64,000 nt of DNA, from the NCBI GenBank assembly GCA_016931415.1, contig JAFGEW010000093.1, positions 1 to 64,000 on the forward strand, given 5' to 3'. The first letter of the stretch is position 1; every line of letters begins with the position of its first letter. The notes beneath the pieces were generated by a model that saw nothing but the letters and a program-made list of their open reading frames with translations, was not told the DNA's origin and made no database searches. A program made the translations under genes and the position numbers. Positions 18,501 to 25,758 of the stretch are shown one piece after another. The DNA comes from Verrucomicrobiota bacterium. Lineage in GTDB: Bacteria; Auribacterota; JABMQX01; JAFGEW01.

Positions 18501-20454
18501 ACAGGTCGATGAGGTAGCGGGCGTGGCTCATCTCGTGCGGCAGCGAGCCTTCGAGGTAGGCGAACATCTGGTAGTTCGTGTTGTAGAAGTGGTCGTTGTC
18601 GAGCTTCGAGGTATCGAAGCCCCACTCGACGTCGCAGGTCTTGTCCGTCAAGTCGGGGTAGTTGCCTGGAGGCCCTTGGCCGCCGAGCGGCAGGGCGCCG
18701 TCGTCAACGATGACCACCTTGTCGAGCCGGACTTGGTCAACGACACCCTCGGGCGTGTGGAGCCAGATCGAGCGCCGCATGCCGAAGCTCCACGTGCGCA
18801 TCTGGCGCTGGGCCCAATCCTCCCACGAGTTCGAGCCGATATTGAGATGGTATTGCTCGTCATTGTAGATGCCGTAGCGCGTCTTCTCGACCCAGAGCGA
18901 GGCGATGAAGGCGTTCGTTTTGTTCTCGATCGAGTTGTTCGCCTCACTGATCTCGGCGATCGCGTTCTCGGCATCGAGCACGCACTTGACCCAGTGGCCG
19001 CCGGCCTGCCACGTCCATTTCTGGTCGACCGTGGTCGTCTCGCCGGGCTTGAGGCTCTTGGCCTTGCCCTTGCCGGCCGGCTGGTCGTCGATGAACCACT
19101 GGTAGGAGAACGAGCCGGTCGGCTTGGTGCCGGCGTTCTTGATCGTAGCGGTGAACGTGACCTGGTCGCCGGGCGCGGGATTGTTCTTCTCGGCATCGTA
19201 GTCGTAGCGCGGCGTGCGGCCGATGGTGCACAGGTCGATATCAGGCAGGTCGGGCTTGGTGATGAGGCCGATCTCCGCGAGGTCCTTCGTGGCGAGCTTC
19301 TCCTTGTTCGCCTCCCACCATTCCTTCTCGCTTGCGGCCAGGTCGCTGTCCTTGTCGATCTCAACGACGGCGCCATAGTGCTTCAGGCGCTTGATAACAC
19401 GGGCTGCATCGCGTGCCACTTCGGCATCCGGGTCGTCGAGCAGCGACACGATCCGTTCGATAAGCAGCGGATCGCCCGATGAGCCGACAAAGCCGGCGGC
19501 GCGGGTGCGCACATCGGCGTTGTCGTGGCGCATCGCGTGGGCGATAAGCGTGTCGTAGCGGCCCATCTTGTAGAGGTTGTCGACGCAGGCGAGGCGGACG
19601 GCGTGGTCTTCGTCCTGCAGGCCGCGCTCCAGGGCGGCGCGGGCCGCGTCGTGCCAGAGCGCGCCGAGCACGTTGGCCCACTGGACCTTCGCGGCGCCGC
19701 GCGCTTCGAGGAACGATTGGACGAGCCGCTCGGTCACAAGGAGCCGTTCCTGCAGCTCGTAGCCGGCGATCCAGCGCACGACGACGTCGGTGTCGTAGTT
19801 GACATAGTTGCGGCCGGTCTCGTTGGCGAGCTTCGTATCGGTCTTGAGGAAGGCGACGATGTCGTTGACGCGTCCCATGGCGCCGAGTGCCCGCACCGCC
19901 AGCGCGCGCACGTTCCAGTGCTCGTCCTTGAGCATGGGGACAAGGTCGTCGCCCTGACCCATATCGTAGAGGGCGAGCACGCAGCGATTACGCACGCGCC
20001 AGACGGGATCGTTGCGGAGCGCCTTGGCCGCCTTGAGCGCGTCGTTGCCGCCGATCCGGCCGAGGCAGAAGAGGGCCGCCATGCGAAGCTCCTCGTCGGC
20101 TTCCACGTCGGCGGCCGTCGTGCTGAGCACCGGCACGGCCTTGGCGCCAACGAGGATGATCGTGCCAATGACGGGGTCATTGGCCATCACCTGCACGAGC
20201 GAGCGCTCCTCGGGCACGCGCTTCTCCAGGTAGAGCTCGAGGCCGAGCTGCACGGCTTCGACCGGCGACTCCTCGGCCAGAGCGAGCTGGTTCACGTGGA
20301 GCTCTTCCCACTGGCCACCGAGGCCGTAGAGGTCCTCGAGGTCGTCGCACACGTACGAGGCGCCCCGCGCCCCGGCAGTCGCCGCGACCGCCGCCCCCAC
20401 CAGCATCAGACACACCAAGACACGAAGACACGGACAGACGGACAAGGACATCAT
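15577..20454 (-). CDS. Giant secreted HEAT / CARDB / HExxH / NHL multidomain protein
   Basis: 1625 residues. ATG 20454 is chosen over an earlier in-frame start because TGGAGG lies 8 nt upstream and the signal peptide (VLVCLMLVGAAVAATAGARG) begins there. Order of domains: HEAT-like repeats about 60-390 (VRNRCVLALYDMGQGDDLVP, NVRALAVRALGAMG); a CARDB domain about 430-520 (APGDQVTFTATIKNAGTKPT); a possible zinc metallopeptidase region with SLPHEMSHARYLIDLYG; fibronectin-like segment near 900 (VRIEKADGDRTMLRWEPP); NHL propeller about 1000-1200 (MIVADSGNNRVLLYGPDG); a C-terminal jelly-roll-like domain (MHIGSDDGVVVWLNGKEVHR). Likely periplasmic or cell surface. No anchor or sorting tail is visible. 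Peptidase activity is an inference from HEMSH alone. Confidence 0.88.
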   Translation of the reverse strand: MMSLSVCPCLRVLVCLMLVGAAVAATAGARGASYVCDDLEDLYGLGGQWEELHVNQLALAEESPVEAVQLGLELYLEKRVPEERSLVQVMANDPVIGTIILVGAKAVPVLSTTAADVEADEELRMAALFCLGRIGGNDALKAAKALRNDPVWRVRNRCVLALYDMGQGDDLVPMLKDEHWNVRALAVRALGAMGRVNDIVAFLKTDTKLANETGRNYVNYDTDVVVRWIAGYELQERLLVTERLVQSFLEARGAAKVQWANVLGALWHDAARAALERGLQDEDHAVRLACVDNLYKMGRYDTLIAHAMRHDNADVRTRAAGFVGSSGDPLLIERIVSLLDDPDAEVARDAARVIKRLKHYGAVVEIDKDSDLAASEKEWWEANKEKLATKDLAEIGLITKPDLPDIDLCTIGRTPRYDYDAEKNNPAPGDQVTFTATIKNAGTKPTGSFSYQWFIDDQPAGKGKAKSLKPGETTTVDQKWTWQAGGHWVKCVLDAENAIAEISEANNSIENKTNAFIASLWVEKTRYGIYNDEQYHLNIGSNSWEDWAQRQMRTWSFGMRRSIWLHTPEGVVDQVRLDKVVIVDDGALPLGGQGPPGNYPDLTDKTCDVEWGFDTSKLDNDHFYNTNYQMFAYLEGSLPHEMSHARYLIDLYGMGIRGGDIEVADSFGRRDYDRFADIVHDAGGGVMMGSSYFWGYSAHSACALNRRLNVRAEKGNVNASPDLGQYLSDLPAKSTFTVTNMNGQPVPNAVVLVYRSVANPHELYGKLIDDEPDLAFTVNDKGSFTVDGSLFSGKRISGYLGNTMVLFKVKLPTGDQNFIMDVTQFNLAYWNGGQAEASFTIPVNLSDNDARPSNVRIEKADGDRTMLRWEPPQPIRINTPQGSRTLEPPTIAYYTVSWRPRGQQWVLIKETIDTEFPIFWPWNPDAEYAVAAVTRAVRQSRRVPVSRPYPVNAISMFAGIDDTLYLLEPGRIVTTSLDNMKLGERRDASPGATTMAPGPDGSIYVAGATWDEQDGQSPAVRKTGILVFGRDGRIKARYGVSPDDKLALKQPRGMAVAADGRMIVADSGNNRVLLYGPDGVFDRELPNQGFAEIPTPVGIALDLDDNIYVAYDYAAQPETARGFVAVFDKDGVLLDKRIEDLSKPVGLTVSPDGRVIVAEAGADVAEAGADVAEAGAGRIRIFAPNEDKGGFEVVREITRYAGEPLGTPRAVALDRFMRIIVARDGGRLPAVLVPPTDYMVEIECEPGVFRKFAPSQCRIFITRLAEGRVRCSRVTSRIGEGGMARQEALDKSGAFSLSQGETRRLDALIGFPWEERRGILPAAFRLETDDGPRFAYTSIEMHDLLEHRLVVEKMAVNERDRWEQHKGFLVATSYAPGGANVTFKVTAAPHTAGIVTRSSTEPFTLHGMRTTLLPFEVLVPRESTGLRAQVVCTLDYVGNPYVSFFDIVRPIPWRMMGPFDNAGNAGFSTAYPPEQSVKMQQVVKTADGRELRWTAVPDELYDEENGVFFHEAIDDPEWKTIYVTTIISSPEQRDMLMHIGSDDGVVVWLNGKEVHRHDVQRGAEPDQDQVKATFLKGNNRVLIKICNGVGGWGFYFDITDPEGKPYYDLRSSADIDWNVEDVPTQ
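16928..16990. repeat. Three tandem 21-bp units inside the giant gene
   Basis: GCGCCGGCCTCGGCGACATC plus one base occurs three times in a row (16928, 16949, 16970), the last diverging in its final bases. It encodes repeated VAEAGAD between two NHL blades, so copy changes would keep frame. Confidence 0.9.
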
Positions 20455-20553
20455 CAGGTCATCCTCCAGAGAGGGTGTATACGTACCCCTTTGCACGCAC
20501 AGAACCGATGCAAGTTCCGGGCCGAACGGGTTCGGAACCCGGATTGCTGGATT

Positions 20554-20582
20554 ATCCTACCGAAAGCCCACCCGGGTGGCAA
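20554..20582 (-). promoter_or_regulatory. Possible promoter of the HEAT/CARDB giant gene
   Basis: On the minus strand TTGCCA (20577-20582), 17-bp spacer, TAGGAT (20554-20559), then GGG (20538-20540) 13 nt later. It matches the layout of the other secreted-gene promoters but with only three G. Confidence 0.4.
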
Positions 20583-20740
20583 GACGAGGAAGGGTATGGA
20601 TCTCTCGCGGAGGCGCGGAGTTCGCCGAGATGGGAAGACGAACCAAGGGGCACGGGGCGACTTCGTGCCGTTCCCCGTGCGCCTTGTCTTCCTCGTCATG
20701 TGTTGTTTCTTGATCCTGTGCTTGGCGGCTCTTTGTCGGA

Positions 20741-21859
20741 TCAGTCCTGCTTCTTGGGGGGTGTGTAGTCGCGCAGGTTGCAGTCGAAGTTGGCGACGTA
20801 GAGCCACCAGTTGTTCCAGCCCCAAGCAGTGCGGCCGGGGTTCTTGGGCATGTGGGCCATCCACCAGACGAGGTACTTGGCCTGGTCCCGGCCCCATTCG
20901 GTACCGTCAACGGTGACCTGCTTGCCCGTGACGTTGGGCCAATTCACCCAATCCTCCGCGTAGGTCTCGGCCGTGCGCTTGTTGCCGTAGTCGTAGCCGT
21001 CCTGGCCGTTGGGCGGAACGTGGACGTTGCCGCAATGGCCGCTGCTGGGGAAATCCATGTCGCACATGCTCCAGGTGTTCCACGGGTCTTTGCCGGCGAG
21101 TTTCCTGTCCCACTTGCCGTTGCCGAACACAAGCGCCAGGATGCCCTCGACGCGGTGGCCGTAGCTGTGGATCGCTTCACCGAGACCGCGCTCATAGTTC
21201 CAGCCCATGACCCAGATCGTGCGGCCCAGATCGGGGATGTCGTACGGGCGGTAGAACCAGGGGTTGTCGGTCGGGGGCAGACGCTTGTCGCGGCCCGGGA
21301 TGAACATGGCGTACTCGTCCCAATGGAAACCGGGCGCGCCCCAAAGCCACACCTCGGTCACGTCAAAGTCCTCGACGAATCTCCTGGTCACGCCAGCCTC
21401 CTCGAAGATCTTGGCGTAGCTCGAGCCGTCGCCCTGGATCCATTTGTGGGTCTTGAGCACGTCCATGACGCCCGCGTCGTCGTAGCGAAAGCCGCTGCGG
21501 AACGGCGGGCAGCCGTCGACCTCGACCCATTTGACAATGTGGTAGTTGATGTAGCCGCCGCTGGCTTCACGGATGCCTTCGATAACCTGCTCGGTCAGCT
21601 TGACCGGATCGCTCCAGTGCCAGACCTCGGTGAGCTTCCTGCCGCCCTCCGCCTCGATGACGGGGTTGTAGTTCACAACAACGACGTTGGCTTGCTTCGC
21701 ACCGATGCCCTGGGCCGGGGGCCTGTAGTTCTGGCACGGATCCGCCCACCAGCCCCGCGGCGGCTGTTTCGGTACGTCGGTTGGGCTGATGGCGCTCGCG
21801 GCGGTCATGACGAGACACACGGCGACGAAAGCGCCTGCAATGATGAGACTCCTGGACAT
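20741..21859 (-). CDS. Secreted protein of unknown family
   Basis: 372 residues from ATG 21859, with GAGGAAAGGGAG upstream. A signal peptide MSRSLIIAGAFVAVCLVMTA ends near ASA. The mature part is Trp-rich (VWHWSDPVKL, WGWNNWWLYVANFDC) and well ordered, without repeats. Possible active or metal-binding residues lie in GLGEAIHSYGHRVEGIL (E-x-x-H-x-x-x-H) and SSGHCGNVHVPPNG. I do not recognise a named family. It sits between the HEAT giant and a PEP-CTERM gene, all exported and on the same strand. The candidate structured RNA with its terminator lies just upstream and may control it. Confidence 0.75.
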   Translation of the reverse strand: MSRSLIIAGAFVAVCLVMTAASAISPTDVPKQPPRGWWADPCQNYRPPAQGIGAKQANVVVVNYNPVIEAEGGRKLTEVWHWSDPVKLTEQVIEGIREASGGYINYHIVKWVEVDGCPPFRSGFRYDDAGVMDVLKTHKWIQGDGSSYAKIFEEAGVTRRFVEDFDVTEVWLWGAPGFHWDEYAMFIPGRDKRLPPTDNPWFYRPYDIPDLGRTIWVMGWNYERGLGEAIHSYGHRVEGILALVFGNGKWDRKLAGKDPWNTWSMCDMDFPSSGHCGNVHVPPNGQDGYDYGNKRTAETYAEDWVNWPNVTGKQVTVDGTEWGRDQAKYLVWWMAHMPKNPGRTAWGWNNWWLYVANFDCNLRDYTPPKKQD

Positions 21860-21998
21860 GGCGACAACTCCCTTTCCTCCATTCGTGCTTACTCGCCGAA
21901 GATGCACGTGCTCATCTCCGGCAAGCGGCATGATGCGTGATGACGCACCTGCCTCAACCCTTCCTATCTTCTAACGCACCGCCGGCCCGTCTGGCACC

Positions 21999-22028
21999 AA
22001 AAAACGGCCCCGGCTGTGCGCCGGAGCC
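21999..22028 (-). terminator. Strong Rho-independent terminator upstream of the 372-residue gene
   Basis: On the minus strand GGCTCCGGC-GCACA-GCCGGGGCC (8 of 9 pairs) is followed by G and then TTTTTT. It ends 139 bp before the next start on that strand, so it either closes an independent RNA or acts as an attenuator. Confidence 0.8.
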
Positions 22029-22209
22029 CATTCGCTCGCGTGCAGATCACAACTCAGGAGCGGCCCGACGCAGTCTCTCCCGGGGAGTCGTCCGTAACCC
22101 TCGTTCCCAGCCCTCGCACCGCGGACACAGGACGGCCGCGGCATGAATGCGTGGGGAAACCCGGTCGCCGGCCCAGATGGGATCCGGACTCGAACTCCCC
22201 CTTATCTCG
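21999..22209 (-). ncRNA. Candidate structured RNA or attenuator leader (~210 nt)
   Basis: The unit is bounded by a promoter (22216-22244) and a T6 terminator (21999-22028). Read on the minus strand, GGGGAGT (22200-22194) pairs with ACTCCCC (22088-22082), inside it GTCCG (22189-22185) with CGGAC (22094-22090), then CCC/GGG, then GTTTCCC (22160-22154) with GGGAAC (22108-22103), capped by CCGCGG (22141-22136) with CCGCGG (22124-22119). The result is a rod of about 120 nt with internal loops, a tail and then the terminator. A 6S-like rod is conceivable, but no conserved 6S sequence was recognised. Confidence 0.5.
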
Positions 22210-22215
22210 TGCAGA

Positions 22216-22244
22216 AGTATGACAGACTGGGCACCGCGCGTCAA
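22216..22244 (-). promoter_or_regulatory. Sigma70-like promoter of the candidate RNA
   Basis: Minus strand TTGACG (22239-22244), 17-bp spacer, CATACT (22216-22221), G5 tract (22197-22201) 14 nt later. The start context GAGATAAGGGGGAG is the same as in the leader of the PEP-CTERM gene at 24106. Confidence 0.55.
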
Positions 22245-22303
22245 CAGCAAAACTCGCCGAAGTGCATGGAGTGAAATGGATTCTGCTCGAACCGGCTCCG
22301 AGG

Positions 22304-22335
22304 CAAAAGGGAATCCCCGGCCGCTGTGACCGGGG
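22304..22335 (-). terminator. Terminator after PEP-CTERM gene 4
   Basis: Minus strand CCCCGG-TCACAGCGG-CCGGGG, then ATTCCCTTTT. It lies 30 nt past the stop and isolates the gene from the candidate RNA unit. Confidence 0.5.
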
Positions 22336-22364
22336 GCTGGACTGCTCGCCTTGGAGACCGGCTC

Positions 22365-23021
22365 TTACCGTTTCCTCATCCGCAGGAGCAGCGCGCTCAG
22401 GCCGAGGGCGGCAAGCGCCATGGTCGCCGGCTCGGGGACAGTGCCGACCGTATACGGGGAGATCCAAAGACCGCTGACTCGCGAGTCCGTCTCTTGCTTG
22501 AGATAGGTCGTGAACGTAGCCGTTTCGCTCGGGCCGAGGGTCAACGTGATGTCCCAGGTCGGGACGCTGTCTGTGGACAGGGCAGAGGCCGTCTTCCCGC
22601 CGTAGACGGTTAACAGCGGCAGGTCGGTATCGCTCATGAGGATGTATGAGAGCGGTGCCGGCGTTGGCGTGTAAGCGGACTGGTCGGGCTCGAGGTTGAA
22701 GTCGTCTGTCGCGTCGGCCCAGTGCCAGTCGCCGGTCGCATCGGCGTAGCTGTAGGCGCGCAACACGGCATCCACCTTGAGCCAAGCAAATGGGAGCACC
22801 AGCTTGACGTCATAGTAGGTGTCGGAGCCGTCGTTGGTCACGGACCAGTCGAACCGATGCACGTGGTACGTATCCGTGTCGACGAAGTACGGATCCCACA
22901 GGTCGAGTGCGAGTGTGACGTCGCCCCCAGAGAACTGGTCGATGCCGAAGTATTCGGTTGCCGCGGCCGTCGAGACCACGGTGCAGACAAGTGCTGTCAA
23001 AGCCAGGGCGAGACTTCTCAT
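22365..23021 (-). CDS. PEP-CTERM sorted exoprotein
   Basis: 218 residues. ATG 23021 (MRSLALALTALVCTVVSTAA) lies 7 nt after GGAGGG; the ATG two codons earlier abuts that site. The mature part starts TEYFGIDQFSGGDVTLALDL and has beta-rich stretches (HRFDWSVTNDGSDTYYDVKL, WDITLTLGPSETATFTTYL), like a single Ig or jelly-roll-type domain of unknown family, unlike the three plus-strand paralogs. The tail VPEPATMALAALGLSALLLR plus MRKR is a clear PEP-CTERM signal. It has its own promoter with a G5 leader and its own terminator. Confidence 0.85.
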   Translation of the reverse strand: MRSLALALTALVCTVVSTAAATEYFGIDQFSGGDVTLALDLWDPYFVDTDTYHVHRFDWSVTNDGSDTYYDVKLVLPFAWLKVDAVLRAYSYADATGDWHWADATDDFNLEPDQSAYTPTPAPLSYILMSDTDLPLLTVYGGKTASALSTDSVPTWDITLTLGPSETATFTTYLKQETDSRVSGLWISPYTVGTVPEPATMALAALGLSALLLRMRKR

Positions 23022-23240
23022 TGCCATCCCTCCGCGAGGCGCGCGGGATCTCATTGTCCCAAGCGCGCACGCCGTTTGGCCGCAACAGATCCTGGACAGG
23101 GAACTGTCTCTCTTGCGACCGGTGAGTGCGTCGGATGATGGCAGAACACGGCAAAAGAGTTGCGACGCTTCAGTTTTGGTGAGTTACCGAAAGGTGCTGC
23201 GGCGGGAATACGCTACCATACTCCCCCTTTTCTCCAAGGC

Positions 23241-23270
23241 CATAGTGTCATATCCGAACAGGTTTGTCAA
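23241..23270 (-). promoter_or_regulatory. Probable promoter of PEP-CTERM gene 4
   Basis: Perfect TTGACA (23265-23270), 18-bp spacer, ACTATG (23241-23246), a weak -10, then a G5 tract (23223-23227) 13 nt later. CACTAT with a 17-bp spacer is the alternative -10. Confidence 0.45.
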
Positions 23271-23367
23271 GAGAAAATGCGTGCACACTTGCTCTCCCAT
23301 GCAGGACGGGTCGCGCGCCGGAGGCGTGGGCGGCCACCCGCATGCGTGATCTTTGTGCAGCCCAAGC

Positions 23368-23398
23368 AGAAAGAAGCCCCGGACAACGTGTCCGGGGC
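23368..23398 (-). terminator. Rho-independent terminator after PEP-CTERM gene 5
   Basis: A perfect 10-bp stem GCCCCGGACA/TGTCCGGGGC around ACG (23376-23398), followed on the minus strand by TTCTTTCT. It lies 30 nt past the stop. Confidence 0.85.
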
Positions 23399-23428
23399 CT
23401 GAGTTCGTCTCGGCCTGTGGCCTACCGT

Positions 23429-24106
23429 CTAGCTGCGCTTGCGCAACCAGCCGAGCAGCAACCCGGCGGCGCCCAGGATCGACAAGGTGGCCGGCTCAGG
23501 GATCGGCGTGTACGTGTACTCGACGTCAATGGTCGCCTGTCCGAACGAGAAGTTCATCGCGACCACGTTGTTCGGAGCGTACTGCGAAGCGGTCGCGTTA
23601 CCGGTCGCGTTGTAGTCAACCGTGCCGGTGCCGATAAACGGGGACAGCTCGCCGGGCAGCGTGAACACGAAGACCTGGCTGTTGGACTGCGTGTAGCCCG
23701 GTTCCATGTATCCAGACGGGCCGGCGAAATCGATGGCGCCGTCAAACGCGTCGGCCACAACAGGCAGGATGCTGTCCAGGTGCTGCTCCACGTCGAACAG
23801 CTTGCTCATGCCCCGAGTGACCGTGACATCCTGGTCAAGCAGGTAGTGCAGTGTGTCGTCGATTTCGGAGGGGTTGAGGTTCTCATACCCGCCGCCGCCG
23901 AGAAGCTGGCCGGATATGGTCAACGTCACCTGGGTCAGCGTGCCGAGCGACGGATCGAACTGACCGATGCTCAGTGTCTGGTCGAAGTCGGTCGTGATGA
24001 GGCCGGTCGTGTCGCTGTCGGTGATAGCGGTCGCGCTCGCTCCAGCGACGGCAAGAAGCGTGACGAACACGGCAACGGCTGCTGCAAGGCTGAGTCTGCT
24101 AATCAT
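23429..24106 (-). CDS. PEP-CTERM protein with choice-of-anchor-E-like domain
   Basis: 225 residues from ATG 24106 (MISRLSLAAAVAVFVTLLAV, a signal peptide ending near ASA). The mature region TTDFDQTLSIGQFDPSLGTL TQVTLTISGQ and a later NNVVAMNFSFGQATIDVEYT match my memory of the choice-of-anchor E domain, a beta-sandwich found only with surface-sorting tails. The tail is IPEPATLSILGAAGLLLGWL plus RKRS. A GTG at 24187, spaced well from the leader G5 tract, could give a 27-residue longer product in frame, but that would bury the signal peptide. Confidence 0.82.
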   Translation of the reverse strand: MISRLSLAAAVAVFVTLLAVAGASATAITDSDTTGLITTDFDQTLSIGQFDPSLGTLTQVTLTISGQLLGGGGYENLNPSEIDDTLHYLLDQDVTVTRGMSKLFDVEQHLDSILPVVADAFDGAIDFAGPSGYMEPGYTQSNSQVFVFTLPGELSPFIGTGTVDYNATGNATASQYAPNNVVAMNFSFGQATIDVEYTYTPIPEPATLSILGAAGLLLGWLRKRS

Positions 24107-24212
24107 GGTGCGTCTTCCCTCTGTTTCTGCCCGACGGCGAACGGGCAGGATTTCCCCTACGTCGAAGTGAAGGAAAGAGGAGAACACGCAGTCTCCCCCT
24201 TATCTCGGAGGG

Positions 24213-24242
24213 AGTCTACCACAGTCGCCCGCGCGCTGTCAA
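24213..24242 (-). promoter_or_regulatory. Sigma70-like promoter of PEP-CTERM gene 5
   Basis: TTGACA (24237-24242), 18-bp spacer, TAGACT (24213-24218), then a G5 tract (24195-24199) 13 nt later in the context GAGATAAGGGGGAG. Confidence 0.65.
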
Positions 24243-24312
24243 TCAGAATTGCCTCGCTGCGGTGGGAGTATGCCGCCCACAGCGACGGCGGCGCTCGGGA
24301 TCGAGCACGGGG

Positions 24313-24674
24313 TCAACACGTGAGGTGGAACGGCACGGTTGCGGGAACCGTGGAGGAGGAGTAGCGCGGGATGGCCTCTGTCGGACGGCCGGAGCAGGAA
24401 GGTGGCCGCCCTTCTCGAGGAGTGTCTTGGCTCCTGGATCGAGCCGGAGGATGCCCGACTGGCCCACACCGACAACGAGCGAGCCGGTGCCGGGCTCGAG
24501 CAGGCAGGGGGAGCCGGTCTAGGCGGCTCGGTTCGAGCCGGCCGTGTTGGGCAGCGCCTCCCACCGGCTCGCGATCTCGCCGGAGGGCAGGATAACCACG
24601 TCGTGATAGTAGGCGCGCCCGCCAATAGTGATGCAGCCGAAGGACGTCGAGTCACCGTGCGGGTCGACGGCTGG
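24313..24674 (-). pseudogene. Decayed Mth938-domain (DUF498-like) gene
   Basis: Minus-strand translation just after the CDF gene gives SFGCITIGGRAYYHDVVILP SGEIASRWEALP, then an in-frame TAG (24519-24521), then GTGSLVVGVGQSGILRLDPG AKTLLEKGGHL in the same frame, and finally, one frame over, RPTEAIPRYSSSTVPATVPF HLTC and a stop at 24313. These are, in order, the N-terminal, central and C-terminal signatures of the small Mth938/NDUFAF3-like fold. No start codon remains (a TAG at 24675-24677 precedes the frame). One nonsense, one frameshift and a lost start point to a pseudogene unless the sequence has errors. It starts 13 bp after the CDF stop, as in an old operon. Confidence 0.65.
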
Positions 24675-24689
24675 CTACCTGGCGCCCTG

Positions 24690-25610
24690 TTACCGACGCG
24701 TGTCGAAGCCCTCCGGGCCGTGGCCGGCGGGCTCAAGATGGGTGACGATGGTGGTGGTATATGGAAGGGCTTCGTTGAGCTCGTGCTCGACGTGGCTGGC
24801 CTCGCGGTGGGCCTGCTCGAGAGTGACGCCGGGCCTGAAGTGCAGGTTGAGCTCGACATAGACCTGGCGGCCGAGGCGGCGGTGGCGGACGGCGTGATAG
24901 TCCCAGCCATGCTCGTCGCGTTCGGCGGCGAGCACGCGCTGGATCTCCATGTCGATAGCGGGATCGACCTCGTGCATCAAGCCGGCCACCGCCCGCCGCA
25001 GCAGGCCGGCGCCGGAGACGATGATGGCGAGCGCAATCACGAGCGCGGCGACGGCGTCGAGCCACACGGCGCCGGTGAGGATAGCCAACCCGTAGCCGAG
25101 CACGGCGCCGATGCTCGTGAAGGAGTCGGCAAGCATATGGCGACCGCTCGCTTCGAGAATGATCGTGCGGTGGCGGCGGCCGAGCTTCCAGAGGATGATG
25201 CCGAGGGCGACATTGACCGCGCCGGCGGCGATGACGAGCCACATGGCGAGGTAGCTCATCGCCAGCTTGATCGGTTCGACGAGACCCTGGATGCCGCGCA
25301 CGCCGACGAGTGCGCCCGTGGCCAGGATGAGGCTGCCCTCGACGAGCGCAGAGAAGTTCTCGACCTGCCCATGGCCATAGGGGTGGCGCTTGTCGGGCGG
25401 CCGGCGGCTCACGATGAGGCAGTAGAGCGAGAATCCGACGACAGCGTTGTGCACGATCGACTCGGACATATCGGCCAGGATGGCCGTCGAGCCGCTGATC
25501 CAGAACGCGGCGATCTTGCCCACCATGAGTGCCGCGCCGATGCCGAGCGCGCCGGCCAGTATGCGGACCAAGGTCCGGTCGTTTGATGTCGGCTGCGCAG
25601 TTGTCGTCAC
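24690..25610 (-). CDS. Cation diffusion facilitator (CDF) transporter
   Basis: 306 residues from a GTG at 25610; no ATG lies before TM1 (LAGALGIGAALMVGKIAAFW), so GTG is preferred. Six membrane segments fill about 15-215. TM2 carries STAILADMSESIVHNAV, and TM5 carries HMLADSFTSIGA with the family HxxxD metal site; between them is HPYGHGQVENFSALVEG, the classic CDF signature. A cytosolic ferredoxin-like domain of about 80 residues (YVELNLHFRPGVTLEQAH) ends the protein. It would export a divalent metal (Zn, Fe, Mn or Co) from the cytosol by proton exchange. The TM2 motif is not the HxxxD of Zn-specific ZnT/ZitB types, so the metal is open. Confidence 0.88.
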   Translation of the reverse strand: MTTTAQPTSNDRTLVRILAGALGIGAALMVGKIAAFWISGSTAILADMSESIVHNAVVGFSLYCLIVSRRPPDKRHPYGHGQVENFSALVEGSLILATGALVGVRGIQGLVEPIKLAMSYLAMWLVIAAGAVNVALGIILWKLGRRHRTIILEASGRHMLADSFTSIGAVLGYGLAILTGAVWLDAVAALVIALAIIVSGAGLLRRAVAGLMHEVDPAIDMEIQRVLAAERDEHGWDYHAVRHRRLGRQVYVELNLHFRPGVTLEQAHREASHVEHELNEALPYTTTIVTHLEPAGHGPEGFDTRR

Positions 25611-25758
25611 TGCGTTTCCCGCCTGATGCGTCCGAGGGCAGGATAGCACAACGGGCAAGGCACAACGGACGGCGTTGTCCAGGAGGGTGCTGGGGCGAAA
25701 GCGGTTGCCCGGCTGTCGCCTGAGGTTTACACTGAGGGGCCTCGTGGAGGGTTTGGAC

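Larger units (their letters stand above)
23022..23428. other. Intergenic region with promoter, upstream ORF and terminator
   Basis: These 407 bp hold, on the minus strand, the promoter of PEP-CTERM gene 4 (23241-23270), an 11-codon upstream ORF (23184-23219, MVAYSRRSTFR) right after its G5 tract, and the terminator of PEP-CTERM gene 5 (23376-23398). No larger gene was seen. Confidence 0.5.

Noticed and set aside
22185-22205. tRNA-like T-arm (GAGTTCGAGTCC on the minus strand)
   Set aside because: No matching acceptor stem, anticodon arm or CCA is found around it; the bases are better explained by the long stem of the candidate RNA.
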